Shown: piece by piece, positions 1-7,416 of the stretch | Layout of the letters: every line of letters begins with the position of its first letter | Numbering within the stretch: position 1 is the stretch's first letter | Assembly (NCBI GenBank): GCA_934526185.1 | Contig: CAKTAA010000025.1 | Coordinates: forward strand, 1 to 27,489 | DNA: 27,489 nucleotides | Origin: an uncultured Eubacteriales bacterium | GTDB taxonomy: Bacteria; Bacillota; Clostridia; Oscillospirales; CAG-272 | Reading direction: 5' to 3' | The notes under the pieces: generated by a model | Told to the model about the DNA's origin: nothing | What the model saw: the letters and a program-made list of their open reading frames with translations, nothing else | Databases searched by the model: none | Made by a program: the position numbers and the translations under genes

Positions 1-801
1 GCTGTAGGAATCGCCTGTTGCAATGTAACGTGATTCTTTGCTGCCGACAAGCAGCATTCCGGCGCCGCTCATGCCAACACCTTGAGCAATATCCACACGG
101 CAGCCGCTTTGATGAATCAGATGCACCATAGCACGTTCCGCTGTTCCTGTGTTCTGGACGGAGAGAAAGCCTGGGCCGAGCATTGGATACACACTTTCCA
201 GCGCATGTATGCCGTAGGTTTCATATGTCTTTGACATCGGACGGCAGATATACATCAAATCACCTAACTCATAATGTGTCGCGTAGAACGGCTCAATTTC
301 CTTTTCATAACGCATGGAGGAGGAGGAGATAAATTGCTTGCCTTCGGCCCGCCAGCGCAGAAAGACCTTCAAATCCTCTTCGCTGTCTACCAGCGGTTTA
401 TCAATAAACATGGGAAGTCCTGCCTCTAAAAAGGGCGCGCACCGCTTTATATGTTCTGCGCCGATATCTGTGGCACAGATGACGGCGTCAACTTGACTTA
501 ACATATCCTCCGGCTTATCCACAACATATGGAATTTTTGAAGCGCCGGCGATCTTCTCAGCTTCTGCACGTTCAGCGTAGCCCGTACAACATATATGGGT
601 AATTTTTGCCCCTTCGATTCCGAATTTATGGGGTGGCTGCTTTGCCAGATACTGAGGAATAACAGGGAAGGGACAGGCAGCCATTTTTTCCGGATCAAAG
701 CCGTTGAACATGGCACTCCAGGAATACGGATGTCCGTTTCCCTCTGTCATTCCGAGTATTCCGATTTTCAATTCTTTGCTGCCAAGCGGAAGCTTAGCCA
801 T
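1..801 (-). CDS. Gfo/Idh/MocA-family oxidoreductase, C-terminus beyond left edge
   Basis: The frame opens with ATG at 801 and stays open for 267 codons to base 1, so the C-terminus is missing. Members are NAD(P)-dependent sugar or inositol dehydrogenases and related enzymes. The N-terminal Rossmann strand is residues 12-24 (KIGILGMTEGNGH), an atypical glycine pattern. Residues 105-111 (DAVICAT) form the usual second strand. IDKPL at 133-137 is the family's E-K-P cofactor/substrate motif with Asp replacing Glu. It starts 26 nt after the upstream aldo/keto reductase stop and is the last visible gene of the sugar operon. The ribosome binding site is weak (GAAAGAAG about 8 nt upstream). The fold is secure; the substrate is unknown. 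Confidence 0.85.
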   Translation of the reverse strand, partial: MAKLPLGSKELKIGILGMTEGNGHPYSWSAMFNGFDPEKMAACPFPVIPQYLAKQPPHKFGIEGAKITHICCTGYAERAEAEKIAGASKIPYVVDKPEDMLSQVDAVICATDIGAEHIKRCAPFLEAGLPMFIDKPLVDSEEDLKVFLRWRAEGKQFISSSSMRYEKEIEPFYATHYELGDLMYICRPMSKTYETYGIHALESVYPMLGPGFLSVQNTGTAERAMVHLIHQSGCRVDIAQGVGMSGAGMLLVGSKESRYIATGDSYS

Positions 802-827
802 ATCCTATCATCTTCTTTCTTTGGTGA

Positions 828-1769
828 TTACTGAGCTTTGGGGCGGGATAAAACTTTCATAATTTCCGGTATGTCGACGTCGCGAAATGTCTCTTGAATC
901 ACATTCCGCGTATGTTCGCTGAGCGGCGGTGTATCAAAGTAACGGATATTATCCAGAACCTGCTCCGGTGTATCAGCCCCCAGCACCAGACTTGTTATAC
1001 CGGGAATATCGCGGATAAAGGCTATGGCGAGTGCAGGGACACTGATGCCCTCGTGGTCTGCCAGCTTTCTGAGCATCCGGATACGGGGAACGGCATGCTC
1101 CAATAGAATTGGATCCGTTATTTTTTCAGGATCGAGGAAAAAAAGTCCCTGAAGAAATACGCTTCGCACAAAGGTGACGACTCCGCGCTGACGCAGCACT
1201 TCGGTCATACCGCTCTGGAGCAGCCTTTCGTCAAAAATACTCATGGGAACCTGCGTTGCAGTGTATACGTCGCTTTCCAGCATGATGTTCAAATCGTCTG
1301 CGGTATAGACGGAAGCTCCGACCATATCCGCATAGCCGTGCTTCAGCAGGGACTTTAAGGCTAACGCTGTATCTGAACCGTGTGCAGACAAATCTGCTGC
1401 TACATGCAGCATGACACAGTTGACACGCGGTACGCGCAGATGCTCAAGCGAGGTTTCAACTGAAGATATAATTTCTTGCTCAATTTCTCTTAGGTTTTCG
1501 CCGTGGATTTTAGGAATTTTTGTTGTGATAAATGGCATTTTTCCCTTATAGGTATCAAAAAATTTGCCAAGTACATCCTCTGCGTTTCCATATACGCGCG
1601 CGGTGTCCAGTGAGGTCACTCCGCTTTCAAGTGCGGTTCTCAGCATTGCAAAGCTTTTTTCTTCGTCCGGCTTTCCGCTGTCATTGGCAATTCCATAATT
1701 CATACCAAGCTGAACTGTACCGAGGGACATAGCAGAAACCTGTTGTCCCGCAATATTTATCGTTTTCAC
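828..1769 (-). CDS. Aldo/keto reductase
   Basis: This is a 313-residue cytosolic NAD(P)H-dependent oxidoreductase with a TIM-barrel fold, normal in length for the family. The catalytic tetrad is visible: D55 and Y60 in LDTARVYGNAE, K84 in ITTKIPK, and H122 in VMLHVA. The C-terminal cofactor-binding stretch near SLVLGADTPEQVLDN is the expected type. The start chosen is GTG at 1769, because AAAGG lies 10 nt upstream of it; a TTG at 1787 would add six residues but has no clear ribosome binding site. It sits between the HpcH-type aldolase and the Gfo/Idh oxidoreductase in the catabolic operon. It probably reduces or oxidises a sugar-derived aldehyde or ketone there, but the substrate cannot be read from sequence. 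Confidence 0.88.
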   Translation of the reverse strand: MKTINIAGQQVSAMSLGTVQLGMNYGIANDSGKPDEEKSFAMLRTALESGVTSLDTARVYGNAEDVLGKFFDTYKGKMPFITTKIPKIHGENLREIEQEIISSVETSLEHLRVPRVNCVMLHVAADLSAHGSDTALALKSLLKHGYADMVGASVYTADDLNIMLESDVYTATQVPMSIFDERLLQSGMTEVLRQRGVVTFVRSVFLQGLFFLDPEKITDPILLEHAVPRIRMLRKLADHEGISVPALAIAFIRDIPGITSLVLGADTPEQVLDNIRYFDTPPLSEHTRNVIQETFRDVDIPEIMKVLSRPKAQ

Positions 1770-1868
1770 AATTTCCACGCCTTTCAATACTTTTTGCCAA
1801 AACTGATATCATCATATGCTGCTTGTTTTATTGCCATTTTTCGCTGAACTTACAATTTATTCCTTTAA

Positions 1869-2657
1869 TCAGTTGTTTGAACAACGCTCATGATTTTCGC
1901 ATTTTTTTACAATCTCCAAATAATAATCTGACAAGCCTACAACATCGGCGCCGACGCTGATAAAGGAATATCCCATGCCGATCAGCTCGTCAAAATTGCC
2001 GATTCCTCCCACAGTTCCCGCGAATTTCCCATATTTATTAGCGGTTTGTGCAATGCGCCGCCGCGTGCGGTCAATTTCCGGATTTGTAAAATCCACCGGC
2101 GTTCCAAGTCCCTGACTGAAATCCGCCGGTCCGAAGAAGATCATATCGATGCCGGGCAGGGCGCAAATCTCGTCCAGCTCGGCAAGCGGTTCAGGATCCT
2201 CTATCTGCACAATGACAAATCTTTCCTCGTTTGCCTGACGAATGTAGTCGGCAGCATCGACAAGACAGTATTTGCCGTCCGCGTTTCCGCCGTCAAGCGG
2301 GCGTCTGCCGAGCGGATGAAATTTTGTATAATAAACCACTCTTTTTGCATCTTCAAGAGACATCAAATGCGGAACCATAATCGCGGCAGAATCGGCCTCA
2401 AGCGGCCGTACAAGATCGCTGTAGCTGCCTCGTGCAACGCGTGTAATCACATCGCAATCGTAGTTTTTCGCAGCGCGTACGGCGTTTTCAATAAAGCTAT
2501 AGTCGTTGGGGACATGCTCCATATCGATCCAGATGCTGTCAAAACCACACATTGCGGCTAATTCTGCGTTTCTCGGATCGTTGAAATTCAGTTTGACACA
2601 AGTCGCTGCCTTACCGTTTCTCATCTGTCTGAGCACTCGGCTTTTACGCATTTCCAT
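1869..2657 (-). CDS. HpcH/HpaI aldolase family protein
   Basis: This 262-residue protein is a class II, divalent-metal pyruvate-type aldolase; the family includes 2-dehydro-3-deoxyglucarate aldolase and 4-hydroxy-2-oxoheptanedioate aldolase. WIDMEHVPND at 43-52 carries the conserved His48. R73 in ITRVARG, IMVPHLMS, and HPLGRRPLDGG are the usual substrate loops. E153 in VIVQIEDPE and D179 in FFGPADFSQ match the two metal ligands. ATG at 2657 follows AGGAAA at 7 nt. In the operon it is the obvious C-C cleavage step, splitting a 2-keto-3-deoxy sugar acid into pyruvate and an aldehyde, although the exact substrate is inferred. A 161-bp gap upstream holds repeated TAGGATAT motifs. Confidence 0.9.
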   Translation of the reverse strand: MEMRKSRVLRQMRNGKAATCVKLNFNDPRNAELAAMCGFDSIWIDMEHVPNDYSFIENAVRAAKNYDCDVITRVARGSYSDLVRPLEADSAAIMVPHLMSLEDAKRVVYYTKFHPLGRRPLDGGNADGKYCLVDAADYIRQANEERFVIVQIEDPEPLAELDEICALPGIDMIFFGPADFSQGLGTPVDFTNPEIDRTRRRIAQTANKYGKFAGTVGGIGNFDELIGMGYSFISVGADVVGLSDYYLEIVKKCENHERCSNN

Positions 2658-2678
2658 TCTGTATTTCCTTTCGTTTGC

Positions 2679-2708
2679 TGATATCCTACAGTCGTGCAGA
2701 ATATCCTA
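2679..2708 (-). promoter_or_regulatory. Tandem TAGGATAT motifs before the aldolase gene
   Basis: Two copies of TAGGATAT (minus strand) lie at 2681-2688 and 2701-2708, exactly 20 bp apart, so they face the same side of the helix. The gene-proximal copy extends to TAGGATATCA (2679-2688), the same 10-mer found at the main operon promoter (10905-10914). This suggests an operator for a regulator not encoded in the window. The spacing and repeats are seen; the role is inferred. Confidence 0.4.
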
Positions 2709-2818
2709 AGATATGTCGGTCTGTTCGAGCGGCAATATAATAATATTAAAGGACTATAGTTTGTATATCATGAGGAATAAAAAATGGTTTCAAGTAGCAG
2801 GACGAGAAGAATTCAAAT

Positions 2819-3604
2819 TTATTTTGCCGAATACCCGCCGTCAACTGGAATAGTAGCTCCTGTTACATATGCAGATGCTTCTGAAGCCAGATAAACGAGT
2901 ATGCCCATTACATCCGTCTGATTGGCCATGCGCTTTAAAAAGGTTCTGGAATTGTACCGTTCCAGAAAACGGGGATCCTGATTGTTAAAAAGTCCCCCAA
3001 GCGCAAGATAATTGCACCGCACATTCTTGGGGCCGTAATAAGCAGCCGCAAATCTCGTCAGATTGTTCATACCGCCCTTGTGATAAAAATAATCAGGCGC
3101 AGAAAATGCGTCCATTTCGGGCAAATCTGTATAAAGGGTATCATCACATCCAAGATAACCCATATAGGATCCGATGTTAATGATACTGCCCGAACCATTT
3201 TCGGCCATATGGTCGCCGAAGACACGGGTGATGACGAACAATCCCGTGCCGTTTACCCGCAGACTTTCTTCAAAGGCCTCGGGGGCTGTGTTAAAGGATT
3301 TTACACAGCGCAGGACGGAGTTGTTTACAAGAATATCCACCTTTCCGCTTTTTTCCTTCATCCGGCCGAGAAGTGCGCGTATGCTGTCTTCGCTGCTTTG
3401 ATCGTAGGCATCGGCATATACCGTATATCCCTCACTGCATAGCTCATTTGCGTAAGCCTCATTGCTTTCCAAATGCCTTGAGGCGGTCCATACCGTCGCG
3501 CCTGCCTGTGCCAGCGCCAGAACCATTTGCCTGCCAAATCTACCCGCTCCGCCTGTTACCAGCGCGGTTTTTCCGTCCAGCTTAAACATATCCAGAACGT
3601 TCAT
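2819..3604 (-). CDS. Short-chain dehydrogenase/reductase (SDR)
   Basis: This 261-residue NAD(P)-dependent oxidoreductase is normal in length for a classical SDR. The cofactor motif TGGAGRFG is at 17-24, NNS at 94-96 (usually NNAG), catalytic Ser146 lies in INIGSYMG, and Y172-x3-K176 in DYFYHKGG. An insertion of about 20 residues sits between Ser and Tyr. The C-terminus ends in the common VDGGYSAK. The frame stays open far upstream, but that part lies over yjbQ. ATG at 3604 is preferred because GAGG lies 9 nt upstream and the next residues match SDR N-termini. It follows a terminator hairpin after yjbQ, so its expression may be reduced or separately driven. Confidence 0.9.
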   Translation of the reverse strand: MNVLDMFKLDGKTALVTGGAGRFGRQMVLALAQAGATVWTASRHLESNEAYANELCSEGYTVYADAYDQSSEDSIRALLGRMKEKSGKVDILVNNSVLRCVKSFNTAPEAFEESLRVNGTGLFVITRVFGDHMAENGSGSIINIGSYMGYLGCDDTLYTDLPEMDAFSAPDYFYHKGGMNNLTRFAAAYYGPKNVRCNYLALGGLFNNQDPRFLERYNSRTFLKRMANQTDVMGILVYLASEASAYVTGATIPVDGGYSAK

Positions 3605-3693
3605 TATCATAAACCTCATTTCTTCCGTACCGATTAACTGTCGGTCGTCGGAGAAGAATTCTTTCTGCTTGAAGCCTGTCTCTGTATGTCCGG

Positions 3694-3743
3694 AGAAAAA
3701 AGGATTGCCGCCGAACCCCGGCCGGCGTCCGAGACAATCCTTT
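3694..3743 (-). terminator. Rho-independent terminator after yjbQ
   Basis: On the minus strand AAAGGATTG (3735-3743) pairs perfectly with CAATCCTTT (3699-3707). An inner CGCCG/CGGCG pairing strengthens the stem, and a run of T follows (3696-3701). It lies about 45 nt after the yjbQ stop and 90 nt before the SDR start, so it probably tapers rather than ends operon transcription. No convincing promoter is visible between it and the SDR gene. Confidence 0.75.
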
Positions 3744-3788
3744 CGTCTTGCGTCTATTCTAAACCGTTCGGCAGAAAACTGCCGTCGA

Positions 3789-4289
3789 TTATTCACCCAT
3801 AATAAGAACTTCGCAGACTCTCTCTCTCTCCCGTACCTGATCCCAGTCAATAAAATATATAAAGCCGAAATCACCGAGAGAGGGTACACCGTTCTCGAGA
3901 ACAATGTTTTCAGAACGGCCGAAGAATACGGACCGGAGATGAGCGTCCGTATTAAGACTTCCATATGCGACTTCGCCGGGGCAGGAAAGAGCAAATTCTA
4001 TGTGCTTGGGACCCGGATGATAATACTGGCCCTCAGTTCGGCAGGTAGGGATCAGCTTTTCCATGATCTCGATCAAATCCATCTGCATGTATTCCCGACC
4101 GTAATAATTGGTGTCATGAGAGGATTCCTGAACGATGACGGAGCAGGTGGTATGATGGGAATAAACGGTTATCAGTCCGTTTTGAATGCCGGATTCCTTT
4201 ACAATTTTTTTGACTTCATCAGTCACATTATGAAAATGCGGCAGATGATTTTGAGACTGCAGTTTAATTTTTCCGATATGTACGGCCAT
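3789..4289 (-). CDS. yjbQ: YjbQ/UPF0047 family protein
   Basis: This is a 166-residue protein of the YjbQ family. Escherichia coli YjbQ shows a weak thiamin-phosphate synthase activity, but the true cellular role is unsettled. The signature YSHHTTCSVIVQE (43-55) matches the family's conserved His-Thr-Thr segment and Glu. NTDAHLRSVFFGRSE matches the conserved Asp-Ala-His segment. The C-terminal DWDQVRERE aligns with the usual end of the fold. It is slightly longer than the usual 130-140 residues because of an insertion in the middle (ESSHDTNYYGREYMQ). ATG at 4289 follows AGGGAGAAAGG. It lies between the TIM-like gene and a terminator; membership in a sugar operon suggests a role on a phosphorylated small molecule. 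Confidence 0.87.
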   Translation of the reverse strand: MAVHIGKIKLQSQNHLPHFHNVTDEVKKIVKESGIQNGLITVYSHHTTCSVIVQESSHDTNYYGREYMQMDLIEIMEKLIPTCRTEGQYYHPGPKHIEFALSCPGEVAYGSLNTDAHLRSVFFGRSENIVLENGVPSLGDFGFIYFIDWDQVRERERVCEVLIMGE

Positions 4290-4351
4290 GATCTATGCCT
4301 TTCTCCCTAAAATAATATAATGCAAACCGTTTGGGGAACGATCTGCGTTAG

Positions 4352-4398
4352 AAACAGCGAGCCCCGGTCAAACCACATTCCGAAACCGCTGTTTTTTT
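4352..4398 (+). terminator. Possible plus-strand terminator inside the operon
   Basis: AAACAGCG (4352-4359) pairs with CGCTGTTT (4387-4394) and is followed by a seven-T run to 4398 on the plus strand. The loop is long, at 27 nt. No plus-strand gene leads into it, so if real it would block antisense transcription. On the minus strand it is only a hairpin between the TIM-like gene and yjbQ. Confidence 0.3.
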
Positions 4399-4439
4399 GC
4401 AGGATTCCATCCTTCATCAGAGGTTCACCGTTAAAACGC

Positions 4440-5141
4440 TTACGGATGCAGCTCGTCCCACGCCTTGCGCAAAGAATACAACATTTCTTCCGTCATAGCA
4501 TAAGGGTCATCCGCCTTGATAATACCGCTCGTTGAACCGGTTGCTTCCGCTCCGGCCTTAATCACGTTATATACATCCTGACCGTCACTGATTCCCGCTC
4601 CCTGCAAAACCATAATGGAAGGGTTTATGGAGCGAACAGTATCAATGGTGGAACGAACATAATCCATGTTGCTTGTCTGTCCGGTACCAATTAATTCCGT
4701 TGGCTCCGCAACTATCATATTTGGACCTAAGGCGGCAATGGCGCGGACATCCTCGACGGTGTCGGCGCAGACGATGGTAGCAAGTCCGACCTCATCGGCA
4801 CGTTTAATGGTCTGTGCAATGGTTTCCAGTGAAATCGGCTTTTCAGCATGATTGAGCATAACGCCCTCGGCGCCTGCGGCCTTGACGGCCTCCGGAAGAA
4901 CGGAACCTAACCCACGGCCTATTGGTAGAGGATCCATATGCTGGGCGAAAACATGGATGTATTCTGTATTTCCGGCTATCAGCGGGATGTCTGTGTACTG
5001 CGGTGTTACAATGACGTCTACGTCATATTTATGAGCGACACGGTCGATAACTTTGGCCAGCTTCAGCATCGCATCACCGTACAGATAGGCCTTTGGTCCG
5101 ATTTCAAAAAAAGGCGGCTGTATTTTACATTTGTTATACAT
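4440..5141 (-). CDS. Triosephosphate-isomerase-like protein
   Basis: This 233-residue TIM-barrel protein is of the short, archaeal-like TIM group, which also includes tetrulose-phosphate isomerases of the LerI type. FFEIGPKAYLYGD (11-23) replaces the usual N-terminal Asn/Lys motif. H68 lies in VFAQHMD, MLNHAE is the conserved phosphate/dimer region, and AEPTELIGTG (145-154) carries the catalytic Glu146. GAGISDGQD and TGSTSGIIKA are phosphate-binding loops. ATG at 5141 is preferred over GTG at 5150 because GGTG lies upstream and homologues start here. Its position among sugar-phosphate enzymes suggests an aldose/ketose phosphate isomerase for a small sugar, not housekeeping glycolysis. That last point is inference. 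Confidence 0.85.
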   Translation of the reverse strand: MYNKCKIQPPFFEIGPKAYLYGDAMLKLAKVIDRVAHKYDVDVIVTPQYTDIPLIAGNTEYIHVFAQHMDPLPIGRGLGSVLPEAVKAAGAEGVMLNHAEKPISLETIAQTIKRADEVGLATIVCADTVEDVRAIAALGPNMIVAEPTELIGTGQTSNMDYVRSTIDTVRSINPSIMVLQGAGISDGQDVYNVIKAGAEATGSTSGIIKADDPYAMTEEMLYSLRKAWDELHP

Positions 5142-5154
5142 ATGAATCACCGTT

Positions 5155-5172
5155 TCTTTGCATACGCAAAGA
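5155..5172 (-). promoter_or_regulatory. Perfect-arm palindrome before the TIM-like gene
   Basis: TCTTTGC and GCAAAGA form 7-bp arms around a 4-nt centre, ending 13 nt before the ATG at 5141. It could be an operator or an RNA hairpin just upstream of the ribosome binding site. There is no further support for a specific role. Confidence 0.35.
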
Positions 5173-5285
5173 CTTCCTTAATTCAGATAAGATGCCCGCT
5201 TATTACTTCTGCCGCGGAACCAACTTTACCATAAAGCTTTAATCACTTTACTTGACAGTGTATCCAATACACCGCCATCGAATAT

Positions 5286-5882
5286 TTAATGTTTATTCAA
5301 CATTTCTCCTACGGCGCCGCCCGGATGTATCAGAGCAAATTGCTCCCGACGGTATCCGGTTTCCTCCATCAGCGCGGCGAGAAGAGCATCGAATATCGCA
5401 ATGGTTACGACGTAGCTTGACGTAGCCATATAATTGTACTTATCGCTTTCCCGTTCGATTTTCATAGGAAGAATAATGTCCGCGTTTTTTGCCAGCGGTG
5501 CATCCATATTTTCCGTCACTGCAATAAGCGTAGCTCCTCTTTTTTTGCAGACGTCGATGATAGGCAGCAACTCGGCGGTTTTTCCGCCGCGCGATACCAT
5601 CACCAGAACATCCTCTTTTTTCAGCGCTCCGAGGCCGCCGTGAACAGCCTCGCACGGAGGCATAAACATGGCACCTCGCTCAATGCAGCAAAGTGAATGC
5701 GCAAATTTTTTGGCGGCAATGCCGGAGGATCCGCTGGCACACGTCATAATGCGAGGGCAGGCGGCAAGCGCATCTACCGCACGTGCAAATGCTTCCTTAT
5801 CCATGTATGAAACAATATCCGAGATTGCTTTTGCTTCAATTTCAAGCGAGCGGATGGCATCGTTGAACGCTTGTTCTTTCAT
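5286..5882 (-). CDS. KdsD-like SIS-domain sugar-phosphate isomerase
   Basis: This 198-residue protein has one SIS domain. The sugar-phosphate loop TCASGSSGIAAKK (47-59), SRGGKTAEL (98-106) and the terminal HPGGAVGEML (186-195) match arabinose-5-phosphate isomerases (KdsD/KpsF). It lacks the two CBS domains that end those enzymes, as many catabolic relatives do. Such enzymes interconvert aldose- and ketose-phosphates in the cytosol. ATG at 5882 is the first Met matching the family; AAGGAG lies unusually far away (about 15 nt). Upstream starts to 6008 are open but give unrelated sequence. It is separated from the ceramidase-like gene by 180 bp holding two hairpins. Confidence 0.86.
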   Translation of the reverse strand: MKEQAFNDAIRSLEIEAKAISDIVSYMDKEAFARAVDALAACPRIMTCASGSSGIAAKKFAHSLCCIERGAMFMPPCEAVHGGLGALKKEDVLVMVSRGGKTAELLPIIDVCKKRGATLIAVTENMDAPLAKNADIILPMKIERESDKYNYMATSSYVVTIAIFDALLAALMEETGYRREQFALIHPGGAVGEMLNKH

Positions 5883-5947
5883 GATAGTTTTCTTTAGCTC
5901 CTTTTTGCGGTTAAATACATCCTGCGTTTTATAACACAACTGTTCAG

Positions 5948-5974
5948 CCGGGGTTTCAATAGGGGGCACCCCGG
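5948..5974 (-). repeat. GC-rich inverted repeat before the SIS gene
   Basis: CCGGGGT (5968-5974, minus reading) pairs with ACCCCGG (5948-5954) around a 13-nt loop. It lies in the 180-bp leader between the ceramidase-like and SIS genes. It has no T-run and may be an operator or an RNA processing hairpin. Confidence 0.35.
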
Positions 5975-6010
5975 TCATGGGAGTTTCAGCAACAGATTGT
6001 ACCATCACTG

Positions 6011-6047
6011 AAAAAGATAAGCAAATCCCACCGCCGAAAAGGCGATG
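6011..6047 (-). terminator. Weak terminator-like hairpin after the ceramidase-family gene
   Basis: CATCGCC and GGCGGTG (minus) form a 7-bp stem with one G-T pair and a TTTTC loop, starting 16 nt after the upstream stop codon. The T-tract is broken (TTTGCTTATCTTTTT), so termination would be partial. Confidence 0.4.
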
Positions 6048-6062
6048 ATCTCTTGTTTTAAA

Positions 6063-7325
6063 TTATAAAACTTTCATTGCACCTTCCACAATCGCCGAGC
6101 CGGCATCTTCCGTCATCATGGAGGAACCAACCTCATATCCGCCTTCCTTCAATGCATCAGGCGTATAGATGTATCCCGGCAGGCCACCGTTTGTCAGCTC
6201 GAAAACGAACGTTTTTTCATACTTCGACGCCGCTTTGATCGCCAGTCCGTATTCCACGAAGATTTCTCCCTGCACGCCGACGATGACAGTGTCGCCCAGT
6301 GTGACGGACTGTATTTCGCAGGGAAGCTCTGTGCATTCATAACCGCGCGCAATTTCACGGGAATAATAGTAAATATTTTCTGCACCGAACATATCAAGCT
6401 CAGCATTACGCATGGTGATATAATCCGCATTTCTCAGAGAATCAAAGCGTTCCTGTGCGGCAATCATAGCCGTTTTTGCTTCATCCTCCGGCGGATATGT
6501 TTTCCGGGGCAGATCGATTTGGATGCTTTTGACATTGATATCAAGCGTATCCGAATATGTCATATGCTCAAGGCAGTTGTTGACCGCTACGCCCAATGTG
6601 GTACCTACACGCGCTGCCTCTTCAAAATCCTGCGCAACGCGGTGATATCTGGAGCTCTGATTGCCCGAGGTTCCCTGAGCGAACATAAAGACGGCATCCG
6701 GCTTTGCAAAGTGCAGAAAGCGTCTGACATAACCCGGATAATCAGCGCTGACAAGTACATTTTCTGCATGCAGATACGTAGGGTGCAGCGCATAATTCAA
6801 AAGACAGGCCCGAACCTTGCCCTTCATATCTTTTACGCCGATCACGTTTACGGACGGATCACAGATCCCGCCTTTTTCGCGGCGGTTTCCACCTACTCCC
6901 TGTTCAGCACCGCAGCATCCCACTGCAGTTCCGAGAACAGCATCAAAGGCATTTTCCTTTGCTTCTAAAATCTTTTTTTCCAGATTAACCATCAGCCACT
7001 CAATGTATTTATCGTCGCGGCGTATGCCTTCTTCATATTCAAAGGAATAAATATCTCCAACCAGCGGCCCCGAATGCGTATGTGATGTCGTAACCATTAA
7101 ATCGAATCCGACAGCTTCACGAAGTTTTTTTACATAATTTTTATCAAATTTCAGCAAATCAAGCGTCAGAAACGCCATCTCCTTGCCGCTGCTGCAGAGA
7201 TAAAGGCAAGCAGCATACAAAGGATCATGGACGCCCTCATTCGGGCGGGGGCAATGAGGATATCCTGTGAGCTGAACGCCTTTTTCCGGCGAGATATCCA
7301 AAAGTGAAACACCTGCTTTGAGCAT
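6063..7325 (-). CDS. Neutral/alkaline ceramidase-family hydrolase, cytoplasmic
   Basis: This 420-residue protein matches the N-terminal catalytic domain of neutral ceramidases, zinc amidases that cleave N-acyl bonds. Visible motifs are the opening MLKAGVSLLDISP, VTTSHTHSGP with His82 and His84 (zinc ligands), GGNRRE, NYALHPTYL with His181, and FAQGTSGNQSSR, a variant of the family's NG-x2-GD segment. There is no signal peptide and no C-terminal beta domain, unlike secreted ceramidases. ATG at 7325 follows AGGA at 8-9 nt; an upstream extension to 7373 is not family-like. Placed beside NagA- and NagB-like genes, it may deacylate an N-acyl amino sugar or related amide. That substrate is inferred. 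Confidence 0.85.
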   Translation of the reverse strand: MLKAGVSLLDISPEKGVQLTGYPHCPRPNEGVHDPLYAACLYLCSSGKEMAFLTLDLLKFDKNYVKKLREAVGFDLMVTTSHTHSGPLVGDIYSFEYEEGIRRDDKYIEWLMVNLEKKILEAKENAFDAVLGTAVGCCGAEQGVGGNRREKGGICDPSVNVIGVKDMKGKVRACLLNYALHPTYLHAENVLVSADYPGYVRRFLHFAKPDAVFMFAQGTSGNQSSRYHRVAQDFEEAARVGTTLGVAVNNCLEHMTYSDTLDINVKSIQIDLPRKTYPPEDEAKTAMIAAQERFDSLRNADYITMRNAELDMFGAENIYYYSREIARGYECTELPCEIQSVTLGDTVIVGVQGEIFVEYGLAIKAASKYEKTFVFELTNGGLPGYIYTPDALKEGGYEVGSSMMTEDAGSAIVEGAMKVL

Positions 7326-7416
7326 AATACCGTTCCTGTGCCGACAATGCTGCCGGCGATCCTTTCCTGTCATTGTAACAATGATGAGAGAAAATCGAAA
7401 AGAAAATTTAAAAATT

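Noticed and set aside
1784..1837. 17-residue reading frame (MAIKQAAYDDISFGKKY) before the aldo/keto reductase
   Set aside because: It ends over the AKR ribosome binding region and could be a leader peptide, but it has no ribosome binding site of its own and is too short to support.
3605..3994. N-terminal extension of the SDR reading frame
   Set aside because: The extension overlaps yjbQ in another frame and the terminator, and has no family similarity. The SDR motifs and ribosome binding site favour the start at 3604.
3462..4310. 282-residue plus-strand reading frame
   Set aside because: It is antisense to yjbQ and the SDR, whose family motifs are clear. It is a shadow of their codon structure.
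5883..6008. 42-residue N-terminal extension of the SIS protein
   Set aside because: It contains the GC-rich inverted repeat, has no ribosome binding site at its GTG, and is unlike KdsD-family N-termini.
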